Shown in pieces: positions 8,149 through 16,113 of a DNA stretch of 50,516 nucleotides. The stretch's first letter is position 1, and every line of letters starts with the position of its first letter. Made by a program: the position numbers and the translations under genes. Source of the stretch: DASWJZ01 sp964440525. Lineage in GTDB: Bacteria; Pseudomonadota; Alphaproteobacteria; Rhizobiales; Afifellaceae. The notes under the pieces are model-generated. The model was given only the letters and a program-made list of their open reading frames with translations. It ran no database searches and was not told the DNA's origin. The DNA is taken from NCBI GenBank assembly GCA_964440525.1, contig CAYTTC010000020.1:1-50516 (forward strand). Reading direction: 5' to 3'.

Positions 8149-9000
8149 TCAATGCACCGCTTCGAACGAGCTGTACTCGATGCTGCAGTGCTGGCTCACT
8201 TCCTTGATGAGGGCGTCGACATCGAGCGGCTTCTGAAAGTATTTAACCGGCCCGCCGTACCCCACCGTCTCCCGATCCAGCGGCGCGCTTCTTTCCGCAT
8301 CGCGCGTCTGGCCGCTAATGACAATGATGGGGATGCGCTTGGTCGATTCGGTGCTCTTCAGCCGCCAGATCATGTAGTGCCCACTGCCATCCGGCATCGC
8401 GTAGTCGGTGATGATGACATCCGGTCGCTCCGTCACCGCAATGCGGTAGCCGCTAATTCCGTCAGGCGCGATCGAGGTGACGGCGCCGCACTTTTGGAAG
8501 CGACGCGCCAAGCCTTCCGCAAGGTCCGAATCGTCCTCGACGATGAGTACTTTGTTGCGAGCGTTGTCGACCAGGAGCTGACCGGTCTGGTCGATTTTGG
8601 GAGGAGCGAATGAAGCGAAAGCGCTATCCTCGATCTCCAGGACCTCGCTGAGGATCGACTGCATCATCTCCCAGGTATCGGGGCCTTTCGGGACATGGAA
8701 AGCACCGAGCGAATCACAGCGATCGAGCGTCTCGATGTCGGACCGACCCGTCAGGATGACGATGTCGACCGGCGGGCGCTTCGAATCGAGCAGCCACTCA
8801 CAGACGCGGAAGCCGTCCGCTTCGGGCATGTGGAGGTCCAGGACGATCAGGCGGGGAGGATTGCGCCTTGCCCGCAGGATGGCTTGCAGGCCATTTTCCG
8901 CCGTTTGAACCTCCAGGCCGAGCTTGGTGAAGCGCGCCGACAGGGCCCGCACGATCGAAGGATCGTCATCGACGATGAGCACCTTCGCATTGGTCGCCAT
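8149..9000 (-). CDS. Double-receiver response regulator
   Basis: 283 residues made of two receivers and no output domain. Receiver 1 (about 1-120): VDDDPSI and phosphoacceptor in LIVLDLHMPEADG; the usual lysine position reads HVPKGP. Receiver 2 (about 150-280): VEDDSDL, phosphoacceptor in IITDYAMPDG, lysine in FQKPLD. ATG 9000 overlaps the stop of the upstream kinase gene as TGATG, with GAGGGAG upstream. The gene lies just before the first VWA gene on the same strand, 42 bases away, so all three may be co-transcribed. It probably receives phosphate from a kinase encoded elsewhere or from the upstream, degenerate, one. Confidence 0.9.
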   Translation of the reverse strand: MATNAKVLIVDDDPSIVRALSARFTKLGLEVQTAENGLQAILRARRNPPRLIVLDLHMPEADGFRVCEWLLDSKRPPVDIVILTGRSDIETLDRCDSLGAFHVPKGPDTWEMMQSILSEVLEIEDSAFASFAPPKIDQTGQLLVDNARNKVLIVEDDSDLAEGLARRFQKCGAVTSIAPDGISGYRIAVTERPDVIITDYAMPDGSGHYMIWRLKSTESTKRIPIIVISGQTRDAERSAPLDRETVGYGGPVKYFQKPLDVDALIKEVSQHCSIEYSSFEAVH

Positions 9001-11027
9001 CAACTCACTCCCTCGCTGTAAGACGGATGGGGCCGATCGGCCTCGGCTCCGGCGATCGGAGTCACATCCAAGTTTTCGCCAAGCAGCACGGGCTCGCGGC
9101 GGAAGTCGAACCCCGCCGAAAGCGCGCGACGCACCGCCGCCGCGACCCGCCCCGACGGGGTGGAGAGCGGCCAGCTTCCGATGGTCAGCAACGAAAGCGC
9201 CGGCAACGGGCTGTCGGAGCGGGTTCGATTGTTTTCCTCAAAGGAGCGCTGAACTCGCCGGACGATCTTCACCAAGTCCTCGGCGTTGCTTGAGATGCAC
9301 AACGCCCAGTCCCCGGGCCGAACCGGAACGACCAGGTCGCAAGCCAGAAGCTCGCTCCAGAGGAATTGCACGATCTCCTTCGACTGCCGCTCAGAGCATG
9401 GCGGTGTCACTCTCGCGAGCGCTACGGAGAACGCCGATACCGTCTGTCGCCCGCTTTCCAGCACGCCGAGATGCGCCGAGAGGATTCGGTCGAGATCGAC
9501 GAGGGGAACAGTGAAAGCGGAAGTGCTGCCGCCTCCGGGGCGAGCCGTCACGCTCAGCTCCCCAAGGTTGATGCGCACCAGCTCGCTGACGACGTGCAGC
9601 CCCAGATCCTGGCCTTGACTTTCCGCGCTGCCGAGCCGGGGCGGCTGATAGGCGGGGTCGAATACCGGCCGGACGCCTTCACCCGATGCATCCGGACGGT
9701 TGTCGGTTACGCCAATCCTTACCGACTTCTCGTCTCGCTCGTAGCGGCCCCAAAGTTCGATCATTCCGCCTCGACCCGCTGCCTTGCAGGCATACGCGAC
9801 CAAATTGTGGAGTACGCCTCCGATGTTTTCCCGGTCGCAGAAGATTTTTGGAAGCAGCTCATCAATGGAAATGCTGAGCTGCGCTTCGCTTGCTAATGCC
9901 GTCTCCTCCAGCCCAGGCCGCAGCTCTTTGACGAGACTCTCCAGGTGGATCGCTTCCCGTTGCGAGCCCACGAGATCGGAGGCGAGCAGGCTGGCTTCCA
10001 GGATGTTGTCGGTCATGAGCGTGAGATCATCGACGCGCCGCATGATCGTGCGCAGGAACCGGGCCAGCTCCACGTCGATACTTGCTTCGAGCTCACTCAA
10101 AAGGATCGACGAATAGGTCTTAATCACCGTCAATGGTGATCGAATGTCATGGGATGCGCGGCGGACAACGCGGTGGGAGACGGCTCGCAAGGCGTTGAGC
10201 CGGTCCTTTTCCCGGTCGAGACGCACACGCTGCTGCTTGCCGTCGCGCGATTTGTGCTGGCGCACGATTGCATGGCGAATGGACCTTCCGAGGACGCCGC
10301 ACGACAGATTCGGCCTAGCGATGCACTCCGACGCCCCGGCGGCAAGCGCCGCGAGATCGACCTCGTTGTCGGACGATTCGGTGAGCGCGATAATGGGACC
10401 GCGACAATCGGCGCCCGCGCGAATGAGATGCAGAGCATTCGCGACAGGGCGGCCGAGACCGATCAGGTACAGATCGTGGATGTCCTGGCCGACGAGCTCG
10501 AGCCCAAGCTTGGCATCGCTGACGCAGTCAATCACGCAGCCTCCGTCAAGAGCGTCTCGGACAAGGTCAGCAGTTGCCCCGTGGTCTGCCGCATTCGCGT
10601 TGAGCAGGAGCACACGCAGTCCGCTATCGGCGGAGCTTGCTCTGTTCTCCGCAGCGCTCAACGCCCTGGACTGTGGTGGCGGCGCCTCTACTTCGAGGGC
10701 GGCGATCCTCGCGGAGTTTTCGGAACGAAGGTTTTGGGAGCAAGCGCTCAGCATGGTCGCCGCAACTTTGTTCGCCCAGGCGGCGTGGAAACTCGAAAGC
10801 CGGGATTCACGCCCTTGCGCCGCTCGCAGCCGTGGAGGCGCGGGCGCGCCTTGCTGTCTCGCCCGCAATTCGTCAGCATCGGCCGCCCCATCCTCCCGAT
10901 GAGTAATAGATAGTCTGGTGACATTAATATTGAGTAACACGCTTCGTGGAGAGTAATCATAAGCGAGAGAATGGAAGAACGAGCACTGGTATGTTGCAGA
11001 TTGGAAAAGAAACTGCTGCACCAGCAT
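9000..11027 (-). CDS. Degenerate hybrid kinase: pseudo-receiver, HisKA-HATPase, GGDEF-like end
   Basis: Maximal frame of 675 residues. After a variable N-terminus there is a receiver-like fold (about 135-255) without the acidic pair (LLLNANAAD), with Gly where the phosphoacceptor should be (YLIGLGRP) and Arg/Pro near the usual Lys. HisKA retains its His (RRASHDIRSPLTVI). The ATP-binding domain is altered: DNRPDASG replaces the normal DxGxG box and GQDLGLHVV the second glycine box. The last 150 residues resemble a GGDEF fold whose active loop reads RPGDWALCI. The start is uncertain: the DNA beyond about 10910 is AT-rich and looks intergenic, so a start inside 10750-10910 (ATG at 10754 is the first clear one) is as likely. 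It may be a signalling scaffold rather than a kinase. Confidence 0.75.
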   Translation of the reverse strand: MLVQQFLFQSATYQCSFFHSLAYDYSPRSVLLNINVTRLSITHREDGAADADELRARQQGAPAPPRLRAAQGRESRLSSFHAAWANKVAATMLSACSQNLRSENSARIAALEVEAPPPQSRALSAAENRASSADSGLRVLLLNANAADHGATADLVRDALDGGCVIDCVSDAKLGLELVGQDIHDLYLIGLGRPVANALHLIRAGADCRGPIIALTESSDNEVDLAALAAGASECIARPNLSCGVLGRSIRHAIVRQHKSRDGKQQRVRLDREKDRLNALRAVSHRVVRRASHDIRSPLTVIKTYSSILLSELEASIDVELARFLRTIMRRVDDLTLMTDNILEASLLASDLVGSQREAIHLESLVKELRPGLEETALASEAQLSISIDELLPKIFCDRENIGGVLHNLVAYACKAAGRGGMIELWGRYERDEKSVRIGVTDNRPDASGEGVRPVFDPAYQPPRLGSAESQGQDLGLHVVSELVRINLGELSVTARPGGGSTSAFTVPLVDLDRILSAHLGVLESGRQTVSAFSVALARVTPPCSERQSKEIVQFLWSELLACDLVVPVRPGDWALCISSNAEDLVKIVRRVQRSFEENNRTRSDSPLPALSLLTIGSWPLSTPSGRVAAAVRRALSAGFDFRREPVLLGENLDVTPIAGAEADRPHPSYSEGVS

Positions 11028-11141
11028 AGGTATAAATACTATAGGGGTTCCTACTTATATCGCGTACGCGCAACGCTTGCGATTAAGCCACGGCCGGCTC
11101 CGCCTGCATTGGACGGGGGCTGCGGCGCGGCGCCACCCCCT

Positions 11142-11314
11142 ATGCCGGACGCGCCGTCGTCCTGGTGCGCCTATGTGCAGGTGGACGATTTGAAGAAAGC
11201 CACCGAGAAGGCCAAGTCTCGAAGGCCAAGTCTCTTGGCGGGACCGTGATGAAGGACAAGACGGACGTGACGGGGATGGGCTCCTTGGCCATCATCAGTG
11301 ATCCAACGGGCGCA
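11142..11314 (+). pseudogene. VOC/glyoxalase gene fragment broken by a 14-bp duplication
   Basis: Frame 11142 onward reads WCAYVQVDDLKKATEKAKS, then shifts; the correct continuation KSLGGTVMKDKTD and AIISDPTGA is in another frame. The cause is visible: GAAGGCCAAGTCTC at 11207-11220 is repeated at 11221-11234. Removing one copy restores a C-terminal half of a VOC domain. No start-to-stop VOC gene remains. Confidence 0.8.
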
Positions 11315-11405
11315 GGCGCCGAATCCCGAGCGGCTCCAATGCCTTCTCATAGAAAGCAAGAGACCGCGCGGGGTCGGCGACGGCGAGGCTTACATGGTCC
11401 AGCAC
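11295..11405 (-). pseudogene. VOC/glyoxalase N-terminal fragment, opposite strand
   Basis: The minus strand reads VLDHVSLAVADPARSLAFYE followed by KALEPLGI and a stop at 11295. This is the first beta-alpha unit of a VOC domain and nothing more. It faces the plus-strand remnant and overlaps its end, so it comes from a second VOC gene or a rearranged one. Confidence 0.7.
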
Positions 11406-11509
11406 GAGCGCAAGGTATTCGAAGCCGCACGGTCTTGTAAGCAGGCAACGGGTCGAACGTCCTGTGCTGGGCGGTCAACTCGAGTCGCGGGAGGACGCGA
11501 GCGATTCGC

Positions 11510-13279
11510 TCACATCGACAGGTGGACGTGGCTCAGATCTTTGCCAATCTGCTCGAATATGCCCGCCAGATCGGCGGTCGTCGGCGCGTGGTAGTACAGC
11601 TGCGCGCCATCGTCGATGGTGGCGCAATTTTGCATCAGTGTCGTGCTTGCGCCGGACATCGTGCCGAAGGTCACCACGTAAAGACGAATTCCAGCGTCCT
11701 TCACGTTCTGGCAGAGCGTTGCGGTTTTCGTGTCAAGAGCGGATACCGCCGCCGAGACCGTCGAGGCAAGACGATACGTCCCGCTGATGTTCGTCGTGAC
11801 GTAGCTGTAAGCGTCGTAGCGCGACCTGTTGGGGTTGCCGTCGTCGGTGATGTCGTTCTCGCCGTCGGTGAACAGCACGATCGCCTTTATCGTCTTGGCA
11901 TAGAACTCATCCCCTGGCTTCGTTCCCTCCGTGTAGGGGACCGCTGGTGACAGCACGTGCCAGCCCCACACCAATCCGGTCGGTATGAAGGTGCCCGTCG
12001 ACCAATAGCCGATCATGGCGTCGAGCTCGGCCTTGATGGCGGCCTTGTTACTGGTACTTGCGTTTGCCAGCGGATAGATGGGTCTCGGACAGCCCTTGTT
12101 CGGTCCGTACTGATACGGCGTAAGCAAGCCTTCGACGTCCATCCTTCCCGTCCAGAAGGCAGGCGCCACGGCTGTGTATTTGGTCAACGATTTCTGCGCG
12201 GCTGCGGGGGTGGTGAAGGCGGCCTGATCATTCAGATAGTCGTTTGTAAATGTGTAGTTGGTGCCGCTGCTCGTGCCATTGCTCCTGTTGTTGTATCTCG
12301 TGCTGCCTGAAGTCGTTGCCGTGCTGTCCGGCTCGTCGGGATGGAAGAATGGCACGAACAGGCTGTCGGGGATCGCGGCGTCGGGGGCAGCGTCCGTGAG
12401 TTCGTATGCACCCGCCCTCATTTCCACGCAGCCGGCCCATTTGACGGTCGGAAAATTGTCGATCAAGCCGTTGAAAAGCCACCCGTGGCCCACGGTTTTC
12501 GTGCCGATCGAGCCACCGAAGTTATTTTGATTGAAGTTCACGCCGTTCCATTTCGCCGCGGCCTGGTCAGCCCAGTCGATCCAGCTCGGCGGGCTCGTGA
12601 AGCCGGCCGGGACGGCGTTCACCTGACCTTCGAAGGGCACGAGCGCAATCTTGACCTGGTCCTTGTCGTCGAGGTCGTCCTGCATGAGGATATCGACCAG
12701 CATCTTCGCCGCTACCTTCACCGATTTGATGCGGCTGTTCGCGGCCGGAGCGCTCCAATTGTTGGCGCAACTTGTCGCCAGCGTGGCTGCGCAATTCATC
12801 GATCCCGTATTGTCCACAACGAGAGCCAGCTCCAGGCGATTCGACGAGTTGACGACCTCCGTAACGATGCTCACATCCAGTGCCGACATCTCCTGACCAT
12901 TCTTCGTGAACAAGCCGAGCGGCAGGAATATCGTCTCCATCGATCCCTGGGCAGAGATGTGGAAGCCGTTGTCGATCGTGTTGACATCGACGCTTTGCAC
13001 GGTGAACTCACTGTCACCCACGGCGAAGGCCGAGACATAGTCCGTGACGAAGGTCGTGGCCTGTGGCCCCGTGTAGTCGTAGTGCTCGCTCGCAAGCACC
13101 AATCCCGCCGCGTCCACGGCATTCGCAAGCGCGGTCTTGTAGCGGGTGTAGCGGGCAAGATCGACGGCCCCTCCAAGGACGAGCAGAAGAGGAATTGCCG
13201 CCGCGACGAAAAGTGTGAAGACGCTGCCGCCTTCTCCCCGCCGCAAGTGGCCAAGTCTTTTCGAAAGCCGATTTATCAT
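11510..13279 (-). CDS. TadE/TadG-like pilus-assembly VWA protein (copy 2)
   Basis: 589 residues, same plan as the product of 6580-8106: short head with EGGSVFTLF, one membrane segment, helix RYKTALANAVDAAGLVLA, a VWA domain with the metal-site motif VVDNTGSM, and shared blocks GWHVLSP, CPRPI, ALVPFEGQV and IGKDL. It is longer by a Ser/Thr/Asn-rich stretch near residues 320-370. ATG 13279 is preferred; a TTG at 13291 is possible, and neither has a good ribosome site. Likely anchored in the inner membrane facing the periplasm, or exported. No Tad secretion genes are in the window, so its export partner is unknown. Confidence 0.87.
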   Translation of the reverse strand: MINRLSKRLGHLRRGEGGSVFTLFVAAAIPLLLVLGGAVDLARYTRYKTALANAVDAAGLVLASEHYDYTGPQATTFVTDYVSAFAVGDSEFTVQSVDVNTIDNGFHISAQGSMETIFLPLGLFTKNGQEMSALDVSIVTEVVNSSNRLELALVVDNTGSMNCAATLATSCANNWSAPAANSRIKSVKVAAKMLVDILMQDDLDDKDQVKIALVPFEGQVNAVPAGFTSPPSWIDWADQAAAKWNGVNFNQNNFGGSIGTKTVGHGWLFNGLIDNFPTVKWAGCVEMRAGAYELTDAAPDAAIPDSLFVPFFHPDEPDSTATTSGSTRYNNRSNGTSSGTNYTFTNDYLNDQAAFTTPAAAQKSLTKYTAVAPAFWTGRMDVEGLLTPYQYGPNKGCPRPIYPLANASTSNKAAIKAELDAMIGYWSTGTFIPTGLVWGWHVLSPAVPYTEGTKPGDEFYAKTIKAIVLFTDGENDITDDGNPNRSRYDAYSYVTTNISGTYRLASTVSAAVSALDTKTATLCQNVKDAGIRLYVVTFGTMSGASTTLMQNCATIDDGAQLYYHAPTTADLAGIFEQIGKDLSHVHLSM

Positions 13280-13613
13280 GTTAACAGCCAATCAGATGAT
13301 GATCATTGTGCTCAGGTTAGAAGGCAGATGTATTTTCTTAACGCCCCAAGAGCGAATTACTGTGAGATTCTCTGAGTATTCGGCCGGGTATACCTAGTCG
13401 TTTGTCACGATAATCATTCAAATATGAGCGAAGCTACCGGCTGGCATGCGCAGGTGCCCACTGGCGTACGTTTTTTTCTGCTCTGGAGATTCGCCTGCAT
13501 TTGGACGGCCTCGGCCCCGAACTGCGTGGTCGTCTTCCAGCCAAAGACTCACCGGCACGCGTTGAAACGCGAGCAATCGGCCAGTCCTGAGCTATCAGAA
13601 GGCCGAGTGCGCA
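13280..13613. other. Gene-free gap upstream of the second VWA gene
   Basis: Bases 13290-13420 are clearly AT-richer than the surroundings and probably carry the leftward promoter of the VWA gene. The rest, up to the tRNA, shows only a short palindrome (CGCGTTGAAACGCG, 13558-13571). No gene recognised. Confidence 0.5.
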
Positions 13614-13700
13614 TGGTGCGGGCGGCGGGATTCGAACCCGCATGGCATCTCAGCCGAGGGATTTTAAGTCCCTTGCGTCTACCGGTTTCGCCACGCCCGC
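13614..13700 (-). tRNA. tRNA-Leu (anticodon UAA)
   Basis: On the minus strand a class II tRNA starts GCGGGCG at 13700, pairs with CGCCCGC at the 3' end and carries an encoded CCA (13614-13616). The anticodon loop is CTTAAAA with anticodon TAA between arms GGGA and TCCC. The T-arm GCGGGTTCGAATCCCGC and a long variable arm are present. All arms pair by eye. Confidence 0.97.
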
Positions 13701-13830
13701 GCTCCCGGTCTGCGTACGGCGCGCGGCGGCGGATGGCAAGGATGCAGGGCGCTGCCGACCCGACCAAAACCGCAAATGTTGCGCCCCCGGGCGCACCGCA
13801 TTTCACTCCGCTGCATGCGGGCTACGAGGT

Positions 13831-14175
13831 TCATTCCTCGTCCGGCCGCGGGGAGAGCAAAGCGGCGACATCGAGCCGCTTCGTCAGGTCGAGATGGTCC
13901 GGAACGGGAGGAGGCGCGAAGGGCAACGGCACGCCGCGCGCGGCGCAGCCCGTTTCGGCGACTTTCATCAGCCGCGCGGCGATTTTCCCGACGACGCCGA
14001 CACGGTTGAGCCAGGCATCGTCGGTATCGAAGGGACAGCGATAGAAGCCTCGGTGCTCTTCGTGGCGCGGCGGCACACAGAAGCCGTAACGGCGGCAGAC
14101 GGCGCGGCGGCAGTTTTCGTTGCGCCGCCTGGTGGAGCATACGAGCTGGACTTCTCTCTCCAGGATCGTCGGCAT
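13831..14175 (-). CDS. Small Cys-containing hypothetical protein
   Basis: 114 residues; not recognised. It starts MPTILEREVQLVC and holds six cysteines, five of them in the first 60 residues (CSTRRRNENCRRAVCRRYGFC, then YRCPF). Then comes a helical stretch NRVGVVGKIAARLMKVAE and a basic, proline-rich end. ATG 14175 has GGAG about nine bases upstream; a longer frame reaching 14523 reads through unlikely coding sequence. The cysteine spacing might bind a metal, but no known zinc-ribbon pattern is clear. It lies alone between the tRNA and a leftward terminator. Confidence 0.6.
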   Translation of the reverse strand: MPTILEREVQLVCSTRRRNENCRRAVCRRYGFCVPPRHEEHRGFYRCPFDTDDAWLNRVGVVGKIAARLMKVAETGCAARGVPLPFAPPPVPDHLDLTKRLDVAALLSPRPDEE

Positions 14176-14281
14176 TTCAGGCGCACTCCATCGTCCCGCG
14201 GCCTTGCGGCCCGAGGGTCTTGGGTCCCATTTCCTTTTCCCCTCCCAAAGGAGGGGTGCGGGGCGCTGAAAGAGCACCGCG

Positions 14282-14313
14282 CTCAAAACAAAAAGTGGCG
14301 CTGTCCCAGCGCC
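14282..14313 (-). terminator. Rho-independent terminator, leftward
   Basis: The minus strand forms the stem GGCGCTG-GGA-CAGCGCC (14313-14297), followed by ACTTTTTGTTTTGAG. It would end a leftward transcript, either a long gpt 3' end or a small RNA from the gap. Confidence 0.75.
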
Positions 14314-14616
14314 CCGCGCGGCTGTTTCGACCCCATTCCTCCAGCTCTCCACCTGCCCGATGCGCGGATGGGCGCCTTCAGGCAGGTTTAAGGCGGACAA
14401 CGAGCCGCAGACCGGTCCTAGTGCCGGTCGGGCGGAGTTTTGGGGCCGACCGAGTCGAGCCGGCTCGGAATGCCGACCCGCCGCGGACCGCCCGCCCCTC
14501 CCGTGAAGCTTCCGGTGCACCACAGACCCTCAGGTGAAGAGCGGCGAAGCGGAGTGTAAGCGAGGGTTTCAAGGTGGGGATTACTTTTGAGATGTGCACC
14601 AGGAGCGGCTACCACT

Positions 14617-14706
14617 CGACCTTCTCCCGCAACCCGGATGTTTCCGGGTTGCTCGTTTTTGGCGGCGAAGTCGGGAACACCCGACTTCGCGCTTGGGAGA
14701 AGGTCG
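14617..14706 (+). repeat. Branched palindrome (outer stem, two inner hairpins) with T-tract
   Basis: Outer arms CGACCTTCTCCC (14617-14628) and GGGAGAAGGTCG (14695-14706) are perfect complements. Inside are hairpin 1, GCAACCCGGA/TCCGGGTTGC (14629-14652) followed by TCGTTTTT, and hairpin 2, GAAGTCGGG-AACA-CCCGACTTC (14667-14688). Hairpin 1 plus the T-run would act as a rightward terminator; the whole can fold as a three-way junction. It lies just after the stop of gpt, which runs leftward. Confidence 0.8.
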
Positions 14707-14716
14707 GCGCTTGCCC

Positions 14717-15217
14717 CTACCCCGCCGGATCCTTCACGATCGGTGGCTGGAACGAATAGCCCATGTCCCAGGGGAAATAGATCCAGGTGTCCTGCGACAC
14801 CTCGGTGATGAAGGTGTCGACGAGCGGGCGCCCCATCGGCTTGGCATAGACGGTGGCGAAGTGTGCCTTCGGCAGCATTTTCCTGACCGTCGACGCGGTG
14901 CGTCCGGTGTCGACCAGGTCGTCGACGATGAGGATCCCGGTACCGCCCTCCCCGCCCGCCTGGGTGATGTCCGCCGCGATTCCTTTGAGCACCGAGGTGT
15001 CGCCCTGGTTCTTGTAGTCGTGATAGGAGGCGACGCAGACCGTCTCGATAATGCGGATCTCGAGCTCGCGCGCAACGATCGCCGCCGGCACAAGCCCGCC
15101 GCGCGTGATGCAGACGATCGCCGAAAACGGCCCCGCCCCGGCGAGCCGCCAGGCGAGCGCCCGCGCGTCGCGATGGAACTCCTCCCAGGATACTGGAAAG
15201 GCTTTTTCTCCTGCCAT
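14717..15217 (-). CDS. gpt: Xanthine phosphoribosyltransferase
   Basis: 166 residues, the usual length for Gpt. It transfers phosphoribose from PRPP to xanthine and guanine in purine salvage. The PRPP loop is seen in ILIVDDLVDTGRT, and the start region SWEEFHRDARALAWRL and the base-side WIYFPWDMGY match the xanthine-guanine type. ATG 15217 has a strong ribosome site (GGAGGGGGCAAG). It lies 83 bases downstream of the CinA-like gene on the same strand, so the two may share a transcript. A soluble or peripheral membrane enzyme. Confidence 0.93.
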   Translation of the reverse strand: MAGEKAFPVSWEEFHRDARALAWRLAGAGPFSAIVCITRGGLVPAAIVARELEIRIIETVCVASYHDYKNQGDTSVLKGIAADITQAGGEGGTGILIVDDLVDTGRTASTVRKMLPKAHFATVYAKPMGRPLVDTFITEVSQDTWIYFPWDMGYSFQPPIVKDPAG

Positions 15218-15300
15218 CTTGCCCCCTCCTGCCGCGCCCCCGACGCGCTTGAACGCCCTCTCGCGAGAGGTCAGATCCGAACCTAGCTCGATCGACGCCC

Positions 15301-16029
15301 TTAGAGCTTCTTCAGCGCCTGGTCCATCGCCGCCTTGGCCGCGTCGAGCGCTTGCCTGTCGCGCGAGCGAAGCACCAGCCGCGTCGTGAATTTCTGCCCA
15401 TCGTGATAGGGGTAGGAGCCGATCCGCACGTTGGGAAACGCCTTCTGCACGGCCGCCGCCGGCGCCGCGATCTCGCCCTCGCCGCGATTGGCCTCGATGG
15501 TTTCGCTCAGGACCGGCGTCGAGACCGGCAGCATCTTCACCACCTCGTCCATCATGGCCTGCATGATCGCCGGCACGCCGGCCATGACGAAGACGTTCTT
15601 CACGACAAAACCCGGCGCGGCCGAGACCGAGTTCGGGATGAGCCTGGCTCCTGAAGGGATGCGCGCCATGCGGAGCCGGCTTTCGTTCGGCTCGATGCCG
15701 CGCCCCTTCCAGAACGGCATCAGGAGGTCAACGGCGCGCTGGTCGATTCTGATCGGCAGATCGAAGGCCTTGGCCATCGAATCGGCGGTGATATCGTCAT
15801 GCGTCGGCCCGATCCCGCCGCTGGTAAAGACGAAATCGTAGCGCCCGGCGAGCGCCCGCACAGCCTCCACGATCGCCTCCTCTAGGTCGGCGACGACCCT
15901 GACCTCCAGCAAGTCGATGCCGATGTCCGTCAAGGTATCGGCGATGAACCCGATGTTCTTGTCCTTGGTGCGGCCGGAGAGGATTTCGTCGCCAATGACG
16001 AGGACGGCGGCGGTCGGCGCATTCGGCAT
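15301..16029 (-). CDS. CinA N-terminal/MoaB-like molybdopterin-binding protein
   Basis: 242 residues covering only the molybdopterin-binding fold found at the N-terminus of CinA: VLVIGDEILSGRTKDKN, TSGGIGPTHDDIT and a later GSYPYHDGQKFTTRLVLRS. The nicotinamide-deamidase half of full-length CinA is absent, as is common in this protein group. The exact reaction is not settled; a role in pyrophosphatase-type housekeeping or cofactor chemistry is possible. ATG 16029 has GAGGAAAG upstream. It is divergent from map with an 84-base gap. Confidence 0.88.
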   Translation of the reverse strand: MPNAPTAAVLVIGDEILSGRTKDKNIGFIADTLTDIGIDLLEVRVVADLEEAIVEAVRALAGRYDFVFTSGGIGPTHDDITADSMAKAFDLPIRIDQRAVDLLMPFWKGRGIEPNESRLRMARIPSGARLIPNSVSAAPGFVVKNVFVMAGVPAIMQAMMDEVVKMLPVSTPVLSETIEANRGEGEIAAPAAAVQKAFPNVRIGSYPYHDGQKFTTRLVLRSRDRQALDAAKAAMDQALKKL

Positions 16030-16113
16030 TGATCTTTCCTCGCCTGAGGCTCTTAAAAGACGTCGGCTAATGCATTAGCTTGGGCCGAGATTGAGATCGA
16101 GCCGGACCGAAAA

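Larger units (their letters stand above)
11028..11509. other. Gap between the degenerate kinase and the second VWA gene
   Basis: The part to about 11080 is AT-rich and may hold the promoter of the leftward kinase gene. The rest contains the two VOC remnants listed separately. No intact gene is seen. Confidence 0.6.
14176..14716. other. 541-bp gap with terminator-like and palindromic structures
   Basis: No protein gene is supported. The gap holds a leftward terminator (14282-14313), a branched palindrome with a rightward T-tract (14617-14706), and between them about 300 bases of GC-rich DNA with no recognised RNA. I compared it by eye with RNase P, SRP and tmRNA landmarks and found none. Confidence 0.6.

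Noticed and set aside
11207..11234. Possible start of a CRISPR or other direct-repeat array
   Set aside because: Only two copies of a 14-bp unit, directly abutting, inside a VOC reading frame; it is a local duplication.
12341..13375. 344-codon plus-strand frame opposite the second VWA gene
   Set aside because: Same reason: shadow of a well-supported gene, no family features.
13614..14175. Integrated element at the tRNA-Leu gene
   Set aside because: No integrase and no direct repeat of the tRNA 3' end was found in the neighbouring DNA.
14314..14616. RNase P RNA, SRP RNA or tmRNA in the gap by gpt
   Set aside because: None of the landmark sequences (GAGGAAAGTCC, SRP tetraloop region, tRNA-like end) was found on either strand.
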